A stretch of 10,790 bases of DNA, taken from Anaerolineales bacterium. Its GTDB lineage: Bacteria; Chloroflexota; Anaerolineae; Anaerolineales; Villigracilaceae. The notes beneath the pieces were generated by a model, which saw nothing but the letters and a program-made list of their open reading frames with translations, was not told where the DNA came from and searched no databases. Location: the NCBI GenBank assembly GCA_020847355.1, contig JADLCG010000148.1:1-10790 (forward strand), given 5' to 3'. A program made the position numbers and the translations under genes. Shown here piece by piece: positions 5,690 through 10,790 of this stretch. How positions within the stretch are numbered: position 1 is the first letter of the stretch; each line of letters begins with the position of its first letter.

Positions 5690-6679
5690 TTATTTATCTA
5701 CGCAACGGCGCGGTTCGTCTCCCGTGCCTTTGAAGCCGTAAACCGCGCGGCAGACGTTATCTACCGCGTAGAGTTCTTTGAGCGGATAATCTTTTTCGCC
5801 TCTTTCGGGCGAGCCGGCTTCTTCTTCTGTGAAGCGGTCTACATAATCATAATCTTCAACGCTTTTTACGCCGGCATCTGCAACCACGCCGAACATGAAA
5901 TTTTCGCCGCTGAAAGTGCGCTTGAAGGCGAATTGCACGGTGGCTTTTTTGCCGGCGTTGGTGCGCATCCAAGCTAGATCGGTATCGGCTGAATTTGGAT
6001 CGTTACCGTCGAAGATGACGGTCTCGTAGCCGTTGCCGGGGAGCGGCGCATCAGATTTTTCTGGGGAAAGTCCGCCGGTGTCGTGATCGCTGTCTTTCAG
6101 AATTTGGACGTTGTGCGTTGCCCAACTTACTTCATGCGGCGCGCGCCCGATAATGATGTAATCGCCGAAGCCGTCGGCGTTGATATCTAATTCAACGGCG
6201 TAATCAATGCCGATTGGGTTGTTTGGGTTGGTTCCAACCAGTTCAATGGAGACGTAGAAGAATTTATCGTCGTATGCCAAGCTATAGCTGACGATATCTA
6301 CGTCGGGCAGGTAGGTCATATCTTGGGCGAAGGGGCGTTCAAATAAACTGATGTCATAAGAATCGCCGTAGGGAGCGCGATTCTCGGCGGCGGTATCTAC
6401 TGAAGTCACATCATTGATCGTGACTTTCGCTTTTGCAACCACGGTGGATGGCGTTAAGGAATGGGGTATGACGGGCGTGGGCGTTGGCAGTTCCAAAGTG
6501 GGAGATGGGATGGTTGTGGGCGTCGCGGCTGGTTGGGTGGCTGTGACGTGTAAAATGACAGCCGTGGGCGCATCAGTCGGAAGGCCTTGCGGATTTTGAG
6601 CGACGTTTGGAAATGAACAAGCGAAAAGCGTGAGGATGAGTACGGCGATAATCTGAAATTTAGATTGACTGGTTCTCAT
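5690..6679 (-). CDS. Lipoprotein of unknown function with calcium-loop-like motifs
   Basis: This 329-residue protein begins with a lipoprotein signal: RTSQSKF, a hydrophobic stretch IIAVLILTLFA and Cys21 as the likely lipidated residue. A Thr/Pro-rich linker follows (about 34-75), a common way to hold an extracellular domain away from the membrane. The globular part (about 80-329) is not a family that I recognise. It contains DINADGFGD (165-173), which fits the D-x-N-x-D-G-x-x-D loop of EF-hand or dockerin-like calcium sites, and DSDHDTGG (196-203), a second acidic loop. The early part, with YSLAYDDKFFYVSIELVG, looks like a beta-sandwich of the kind seen in carbohydrate-binding or DOMON-like domains; this is only a guess from pattern. 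Cys310 and Cys326 could form a disulfide. It lies 57 bp downstream of the kinase gene on the same strand, beyond a terminator hairpin. The ribosome binding site is weak (AGGA about ten bases upstream). Confidence 0.85.
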   Translation of the reverse strand: MRTSQSKFQIIAVLILTLFACSFPNVAQNPQGLPTDAPTAVILHVTATQPAATPTTIPSPTLELPTPTPVIPHSLTPSTVVAKAKVTINDVTSVDTAAENRAPYGDSYDISLFERPFAQDMTYLPDVDIVSYSLAYDDKFFYVSIELVGTNPNNPIGIDYAVELDINADGFGDYIIIGRAPHEVSWATHNVQILKDSDHDTGGLSPEKSDAPLPGNGYETVIFDGNDPNSADTDLAWMRTNAGKKATVQFAFKRTFSGENFMFGVVADAGVKSVEDYDYVDRFTEEEAGSPERGEKDYPLKELYAVDNVCRAVYGFKGTGDEPRRCVDK

Positions 6680-6689
6680 AGGCTTTGAT

Positions 6690-6718
6690 CCTATAATAAA
6701 ACTCGGAGGCGTTGTGAA
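6690..6718 (-). promoter_or_regulatory. Possible promoter of the lipoprotein gene inside the kinase terminator
   Basis: On the minus strand TTCACA (6718-6713) and TATAGG (6695-6690) are separated by exactly 17 bases. The -35 lies in the terminator loop and the -10 in its T-rich tail. It would start transcription a few bases before the ATG at 6679. The matches are moderate, so this is tentative. Confidence 0.35.
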
Positions 6719-6727
6719 CCTCCGAGT
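6698..6727 (-). terminator. Rho-independent terminator after the kinase gene
   Basis: ACTCGGAGG pairs perfectly (9 bp) with CCTCCGAGT around a nine-base loop, and on the minus strand TTTTATTATA follows. It lies ten bases after the kinase stop codon and 22 bases before the lipoprotein start. It may be a partial terminator that lowers lipoprotein expression within the operon. Confidence 0.8.
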
Positions 6728-6736
6728 AGGTTGATT

Positions 6737-8623
6737 TTATTTTGAGATGACGCAACGTATGCCAACGTACGCGCCAGCGTACGCAGGGTCTAAATCTAAG
6801 CGGCTATCCAAGCGGACGTTTTCGCCGTTTCCGCCAAAAGCGTGCCACGAACCTCCGCGCGCGACTCGTTCGCCGCGTTTGTCAGGGTCTTCGCGCCCGT
6901 CGGTTGCGTTGTAAGGGTATGGAAGCGCGAGCGAACTCGTCCATTCAAAGATGTTGCCGGAAAGACCGAATACGCCGTAAACGCTGACTCCCTTTAAGTA
7001 TTGGTCAACTGGCGCGGTATCTCCGATACAGCCGTGAAAATTTGCAAAGCTACAATCGAGTTTAGCGTCTCCCCAAGGATAGATGCGGGCGTCTTCTGTG
7101 CCGCGCGCCGCTTTTTCCCATTCCGCTTCGGTGGGCAGGCGCGCGCCGCGCCATTCGCAATACATCTTCGCCATTTTCCAATCCACGTAAATCACTGGAT
7201 AGTTAGCGAAAACGGTATTGCCAAAATAGGTATTATGCGTCACGGAGCCAAGTTTGAGCGGTTTGCGACATTCAACTGCATAGACGCATGCGTCGTATTC
7301 TTTATTTGTGGTTTCATATTTATCAATATAAAAACCGTCTACATAGACCGTGCTTTCCGGCTTGGAGGCGACATCGCCGCTATCGTTCGCTCCCATGGTG
7401 AATTCGCCGGGCGGGATATACACCATAGTTACATTTTTTGGATCTTTGATTTCGGTGGGGAAACTGGTTGCAGTGGGCACGCTCGTCTTGGTTGGCGCGC
7501 TGGTCACTTCGACGATAACCACCTCAGGCGTGGCGGAAGAATTAGGCTCGCTAGTGGCGGCGAGTTGGGCAGTGGGCGTGGGCGTTACAGAGTTGAAATT
7601 GGATAGATATAAATATCCGCCGAGGAGTAAAACAATGCCCAATGCGCCTAACCCGCCCAGAATTAGAAACAGAGATTTGCTTTGATTGGGCGGCGGCAGG
7701 GCGGCGGCAACTTCTTTCTTGGAGATGCGCCCGGTCATTTGGTCGCGCAGGACTTCAGTTCTTGTCTGCGATGCGAGGACGTCTTTGTCCGCCAAAAGAT
7801 TTTGTAATTCAACGCTGAAAGTGTGCATGTCCGGATAGCGGTCTGCGGGTTGTTTGGCGAGCGCTTTTAAGAGAACCGCCTCTACATTTCTGGGTAAATT
7901 CGGAATGTAGTTTTTTGGCAGAGGTAAAGTTTCAGTGGCTTGTTTGAGCAAAATGCCAGCCGGGGTATCCGCAGTGTATGGTCTATGACCGGTGATCATT
8001 TCATATAATACAACGCCTAATGAATACAAGTCCGATTGCGTTGTAGTTTCGCCGGTCCATTGTTCGGGAGCCATATAATCTGGCGTGCCAAGCCCTGAGC
8101 CGGAACTGGTTAGGTGCGTGTTTTCTTTTGTCTCTTCTCCAAAAATTTTGACCAGACCAAAGTCGGTGAGCATCGGCTGACCTTTTTCAGTCATCAAAAT
8201 ATTGGATGGTTTGACGTCGCGGTTGATAATGTTGCGGCTGTGGATATATTCCAGCGCTTGCGAAATAGGCAAGGTCAATTGAACCGCTTCGCGCCACGGG
8301 AGGGGTTTGCCCAGTTTCTCTTTGAGCGTCCCGCCTGCGAGATATTCCATAACCAAATATGGCGAACCTTCATGTTCGCCATAATCTAAAACGCCGACGA
8401 TGTTTGGGTGCGAGAGCTTTGCCAGCGATTTGGACTCGCGTTCAAACCGCTTAAGGAGCATGTCTATTTGATCGGCTGGAAACGCATCCCGACGAATGAC
8501 TTTGATCGCCACTTCGCGGTCGAGGCGTTCGTCGTAAGCCTTGTAGACGGTCGCCATGCCGCCTTCGCCGAGGCGCTCAAGAATTTTATAACGTTCAAAA
8601 GTTTGACCAGTTAATTCTGTCAT
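6737..8623 (-). CDS. Transmembrane Ser/Thr protein kinase with extracellular FGE/sulfatase-modifying-factor-like domain
   Basis: This 628-residue protein has a bacterial Hanks-type kinase domain (about 12-275): glycine loop GEGGMATVY (19-27), beta-3 lysine K41 (AIKVI), catalytic loop NRDVKPSN with D136 and N141, DFG at 154-156, a Ser/Thr-rich activation loop (LTSSGSGLGTPDY) and APE at 185-187. The usual His of HRD is Asn134. One membrane segment follows (about 318-340), then a Thr/Pro-rich linker. The external C-terminal domain (about 397-628) is of the FGE-sulfatase/SUMF1 fold: MVYIPPGEFTMG, YPVIYVDWKMAKMYCEW, RLPTEAEWEKAARG, GNIFEWTSS, RVARGGSW and GIRCV. The Cys pair that makes formylglycine in true FGE is not seen after RGGSW, so this is more likely a binding or structural domain. 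No PASTA repeats are present. AAGGAT precedes the ATG. It lies 35 bp after the ATP-grasp ligase gene, probably in one operon. The external ligand and the target proteins are unknown. Confidence 0.96.
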   Translation of the reverse strand: MTELTGQTFERYKILERLGEGGMATVYKAYDERLDREVAIKVIRRDAFPADQIDMLLKRFERESKSLAKLSHPNIVGVLDYGEHEGSPYLVMEYLAGGTLKEKLGKPLPWREAVQLTLPISQALEYIHSRNIINRDVKPSNILMTEKGQPMLTDFGLVKIFGEETKENTHLTSSGSGLGTPDYMAPEQWTGETTTQSDLYSLGVVLYEMITGHRPYTADTPAGILLKQATETLPLPKNYIPNLPRNVEAVLLKALAKQPADRYPDMHTFSVELQNLLADKDVLASQTRTEVLRDQMTGRISKKEVAAALPPPNQSKSLFLILGGLGALGIVLLLGGYLYLSNFNSVTPTPTAQLAATSEPNSSATPEVVIVEVTSAPTKTSVPTATSFPTEIKDPKNVTMVYIPPGEFTMGANDSGDVASKPESTVYVDGFYIDKYETTNKEYDACVYAVECRKPLKLGSVTHNTYFGNTVFANYPVIYVDWKMAKMYCEWRGARLPTEAEWEKAARGTEDARIYPWGDAKLDCSFANFHGCIGDTAPVDQYLKGVSVYGVFGLSGNIFEWTSSLALPYPYNATDGREDPDKRGERVARGGSWHAFGGNGENVRLDSRLDLDPAYAGAYVGIRCVISK

Positions 8624-8628
8624 ATATC

Positions 8629-8667
8629 CTTACTTATAAAAGCGGCTATTTTTATGAGCTAATTATA
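8629..8667 (-). promoter_or_regulatory. Possible internal -10 and ribosome binding site of the kinase gene
   Basis: A perfect TATAAT (8667-8662 on the minus strand) overlaps the last codons and stop of the ATP-grasp gene. No convincing -35 lies 17 bases upstream. A start near 8655 would allow kinase expression apart from the operon promoter. AAGG just before 8628 is the ribosome binding site, about five bases from the ATG. Confidence 0.35.
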
Positions 8668-9819
8668 AGCGATGGACGGCATTTTTTTCCTTGCGTCTGC
8701 GTTAATGGCGCGCGGCTCAAGCATTCCCCAGCGGCTCGCTCCAAGATATAAAATCTCCAGCACGAGGTCGGCATATTGAATGCCTTCGGCTTTGGCTTGC
8801 AAGCAAAGGTCGCTGTAATCAGGCGTAAGCCCGGGAAGCGTGTTAATTTCCATGACGCGCGGATTGCCTTCTTCATCTAAGCGAATATCGGTACGCGAAA
8901 CGTCTAAGGTGTTGAGCAATTGATGAGCGCGCAAGGCGAGATATTTCAATTTTTTTTCTAGTTCGGGTTCAACTTCGGCGGGGCAGAAGTAGCCCGGCGA
9001 ACCGTCTGCGCCGACTTCTTTGGATTTGGCTTCGTTGGTGTAGACCCAAGTGGCGGTTGAATTTTTTGTATCCAATTCTAGGACTGGGAAGCGGTGAAAG
9101 CCGTCTTTTTCATACCATTCTGGATGACGGGAATATAGTTTTGCGTCTGCCCGCCCTAAAATTCCAATTGTGAATTCGCGCCCGGGCAAAAACGCTTCGA
9201 CCAGCGCGGGCTGTTGATACATGGAGATAATATATTGAACGCGCTCTCGAACGTCTTTTTCATTGGTGCAGATCGCTTTGAGGTCTACGCCCATGCCGGT
9301 GCCTTCGCGCGCCGGTTTGACGAATAATGGAAACTTCAATTCGGCGCGGAGCGTTTCGTCGCCGGTTAAAAATTCTTGAAAAGGCGCAACTGGCAAGCGC
9401 CGATCGCGCCAGATGCGTTTGGTGAGCGTTTTATCTAAAGAGATGCCGTTGGTCAATACGCGCGAACCGGTGTATGGAATTTTGAGCATTTCAAGTAAAG
9501 CTGGAACTTGCGCTTCGCGCGCGTCCCCGCCTAAGCCTTCGGCAATGTTGAAGCAGATATCCGGTTGTTCTTCACGAAGCGCATAGGGCAGATCTCTATC
9601 CGCTTGGATGAATGTAGTTGTGTGCCCGTCCGTTTCGAGCGCGGCGCGGAGCGCGTCTATGGTTTCGATATGATCAAAGTCGGCAAAAGCATCCGGCGGA
9701 ACGCCTTCTGGCTTGGGTTGCAGATCATCTTTGATGTTGGCAAGAACCGCGATCTTCCAATGGCGCTTCTTACTTGGGCGGGGAGTTTGACTTTCCTCGC
9801 GGGCGAGCGACTCTGACAT
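8659..9819 (-). CDS. D-Ala-D-Ala ligase-like ATP-grasp enzyme
   Basis: This 386-residue protein belongs to the ATP-grasp superfamily, D-alanine-D-alanine ligase group (COG1181-like). ATP-binding features include DKTLTKRIWR (129-138, with K130), PLFVKPAREGTGMGV (164-178, with K168) and the nucleotide-side VEAFLPGREFTIG (207-219). Metal-binding residues lie in TDIRLDEEGNPRVMEINTLPGLTP: D311, E324 and N326. The N-terminal region has FNIAEGLGGDAREAQVPALLE and IPYTGS, close to but not identical with the classical Ddl pattern. It could make D-Ala-D-Ala for peptidoglycan or join a different pair of substrates. The first 20 residues are charged and probably disordered. The start is supported by AGGAG five bases before the ATG. 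It is the first gene of the leftward operon with the kinase, and is divergent from mreB. Family call is firm; substrate is uncertain. Confidence 0.92.
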   Translation of the reverse strand: MSESLAREESQTPRPSKKRHWKIAVLANIKDDLQPKPEGVPPDAFADFDHIETIDALRAALETDGHTTTFIQADRDLPYALREEQPDICFNIAEGLGGDAREAQVPALLEMLKIPYTGSRVLTNGISLDKTLTKRIWRDRRLPVAPFQEFLTGDETLRAELKFPLFVKPAREGTGMGVDLKAICTNEKDVRERVQYIISMYQQPALVEAFLPGREFTIGILGRADAKLYSRHPEWYEKDGFHRFPVLELDTKNSTATWVYTNEAKSKEVGADGSPGYFCPAEVEPELEKKLKYLALRAHQLLNTLDVSRTDIRLDEEGNPRVMEINTLPGLTPDYSDLCLQAKAEGIQYADLVLEILYLGASRWGMLEPRAINADARKKMPSIAYN

Positions 9820-9839
9820 TTGTTCTCCTTTGGCAAAAT

Positions 9840-9856
9840 CCTTAACGCTATTAAGG
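9840..9856. promoter_or_regulatory. Inverted repeat in the leader of the ATP-grasp operon
   Basis: CCTTAA-CGCTA-TTAAGG is a perfect inverted repeat with 6-bp arms and a 5-bp spacer. It lies just downstream of the predicted -10 of the leftward promoter, covering the expected transcription start, and could be an operator. It may be chance, as it is AT-rich and short. Confidence 0.4.
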
Positions 9857-9858
9857 CA

Positions 9859-9886
9859 ATAATAGCTTAAGCTCGGCAGATTGCAA
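9859..9886 (-). promoter_or_regulatory. Promoter of the ATP-grasp/kinase operon
   Basis: On the minus strand TTGCAA (9886-9881), a 16-base spacer and TATTAT (9864-9859) fit a sigma-70-type promoter. The start would lie near 9852, giving a leader of about 30 bases that includes the ribosome binding site at 9829-9825. Confidence 0.55.
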
Positions 9887-9922
9887 GGGTTGGAACGTTT
9901 CGTTAAGGTTAAAAAACGTCGC

Positions 9923-9951
9923 TAGACAATCAATAGTCTTTCAGGTATCAT
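9923..9951 (+). promoter_or_regulatory. Promoter of the mreB homologue
   Basis: TAGACA (9923-9928), a 17-base spacer and TATCAT (9946-9951) each match the sigma-70 consensus in five of six bases. Initiation near 9958 leaves a leader of about 80 bases. It contains a T-run (9985-9991) and a small CTGCA/TGCAG inverted repeat (10000-10015) just before GGAGG. Confidence 0.6.
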
Positions 9952-10038
9952 TTGTGCGCTCATTGAATAGATAGATACGCATAATTTTTTTAAGTTATCC
10001 TGCAATGTAATGCAGATTTTGTGGAGGCAATTAGGCTC

Positions 10039-10790
10039 GTGGCTATGTTTTCTAAGGACCTAGGCGTTGATCTAGGCACGATGTTTACTCGAATCGCCGA
10101 TGGCGCGCAGGTCTTGTTGGAAGAGCCGACAATTGTTGCGATTGCGGTTGACGACCAAAAAATGGTGGCGGCTGGGCTGGAAGCCCGCGATATGTATGGC
10201 CGCGTGCCGGAAAATATTGAAGTGGCGCGCCCTTTACGCAATGGCGTAATTGCGGATTATGAGATTACCGAAACCCTGTTGGCGTATTTACTTCAGCGGG
10301 TGAGCGGTTCAATGCGCATCTTCCGCCCGCGTGTGATGATCTCGGTCCCTTACGGAGTGACCAGCGTTGAACGCCGCGCAGTTTATGAGGCGGTGATGGA
10401 AGCCGGAAGCCGCGAGACGTTTTTAATTCAACAACCTTTAGCGGCGGCAATCGGCATTGACTTGCCAATCAATTCTCCTTCTGGAAATATGATCATCTGT
10501 TTAGGCGGCGGCTGTACTGAAGCGGCGGTGATGGCGATGTATGGCATTGTCGCGGCGGATACTTTGCGCTCCGGCGGCATGGATTTAGACGAAGCAGTCG
10601 TTAGTTATGTGCGCCGCAAATACGGCGTAATTATCGGTCAGGCGACGGCAGAGCAATTGAAGATCCGCATCGGCGCGGCGATTCCGCAAGATATTGAAAA
10701 CAGCATGGAAGTTCAAGGACAAGATCAGGTGACCGGCTTGCCGCGCCCAGTCACTTTGACTACTGGCGAAATCGTCGAAGCTTTACAAGA
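10039..10790 (+). CDS. mreB: MreB-like rod-shape actin homologue, divergent (partial, C-terminus beyond the right edge)
   Basis: The 250 visible codons follow MreB closely. They include FSKDLGVDLGT (residues 4-14, phosphate-1 loop), VARPLRNGVIADY (62-74), PRVMISVPYGVTSVERRAV (97-115), LIQQPLAAAIG (129-139), GGGCTEAAV (156-164) and YVRRKYGVIIGQATAEQLKIRIGAA (190-214). MreB forms membrane-bound filaments that guide lateral wall synthesis. Several residues depart from the usual form: the EEP pair before MAAAIG is QQP (Q131, Q132), and the DIGGGTTE phosphate-2 loop reads CLGGGCTE, so Asp and Thr are both Cys (154, 159). These are positions linked to ATP binding and water activation in MreB, so hydrolysis may be lost or altered. 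The start is GTG 10039, eleven bases after GGAGG (10023-10027); ATG 10045 is in frame but 17 bases away. It is divergent from the ATP-grasp/kinase operon. Confidence 0.93.
   Translation, partial: MAMFSKDLGVDLGTMFTRIADGAQVLLEEPTIVAIAVDDQKMVAAGLEARDMYGRVPENIEVARPLRNGVIADYEITETLLAYLLQRVSGSMRIFRPRVMISVPYGVTSVERRAVYEAVMEAGSRETFLIQQPLAAAIGIDLPINSPSGNMIICLGGGCTEAAVMAMYGIVAADTLRSGGMDLDEAVVSYVRRKYGVIIGQATAEQLKIRIGAAIPQDIENSMEVQGQDQVTGLPRPVTLTTGEIVEALQ

Noticed and set aside
2148..6186. Shared peptide INADGFG in the NAGPA domain (residues 798-804) and the lipoprotein (residues 166-172)
   Set aside because: In the first it belongs to the NAGPA fold and in the second to a calcium-type loop; flanking residues do not match, so it looks like chance.
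7001..7606. Plus-strand frame of 201 residues
   Set aside because: It is antisense to the FGE-like domain of the kinase, has odd composition and shows no domain.
1..10790. CRISPR array, tRNA, rRNA, insertion sequence or prophage attachment sites
   Set aside because: No spaced direct repeats of CRISPR type, cloverleaf, rRNA segment, transposase or paired terminal repeats were seen; the only strong direct repeats are the coding Asp-Pro tracts.

Overview
The window looks like a chromosomal segment of a Chloroflexota bacterium, probably of the Anaerolineae. This is an inference from the gene content: a Ser/Thr kinase fused to a formylglycine-generating-enzyme-like domain, envelope proteins with Thr/Pro-rich linkers, a divergent MreB, and moderate GC content. 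No rRNA, tRNA, CRISPR array, transposase or phage gene was seen. Coding density is high, and the genes sit in convergent and divergent blocks separated by recognisable terminators and short promoter regions.

Left part (1-1545): a winged-helix ArsR-type repressor, cut by the left edge on the minus strand, is divergent from a flavin-reductase-like protein. The 54-bp gap holds a perfect 8+4+8 inverted repeat, a good candidate operator, next to an extended -10 that would give a leaderless reductase mRNA. A hairpin terminator (1509-1545) closes the unit.

Middle (1615-5685): a 984-residue minus-strand protein carries two GH25 muramidase domains, two Asp-Pro repeat linkers, three SH3b-like domains and a C-terminal phosphodiester glycosidase (NAGPA) domain. 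It has no visible signal peptide. It is divergent from a small PHP-domain phosphoesterase, followed by a cold-shock protein gene whose leader contains a hairpin plus U-tract, and then a strong 12-bp-stem terminator.

Right part (5690-9819, minus strand): transcription runs leftward through a D-Ala-D-Ala ligase-like ATP-grasp enzyme, a transmembrane Ser/Thr kinase with an external FGE/sulfatase-modifying-factor-like domain, and a lipoprotein of unknown function with two calcium-loop-like motifs. This looks like an envelope-related operon with an internal terminator and possible internal promoters. It is divergent from an mreB homologue that runs off the right edge. That MreB lacks several residues normally needed for ATP hydrolysis. 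Wall hydrolases, an ATP-grasp ligase, a PASTA-less kinase and an actin-like shape protein together suggest a cell-envelope neighbourhood.
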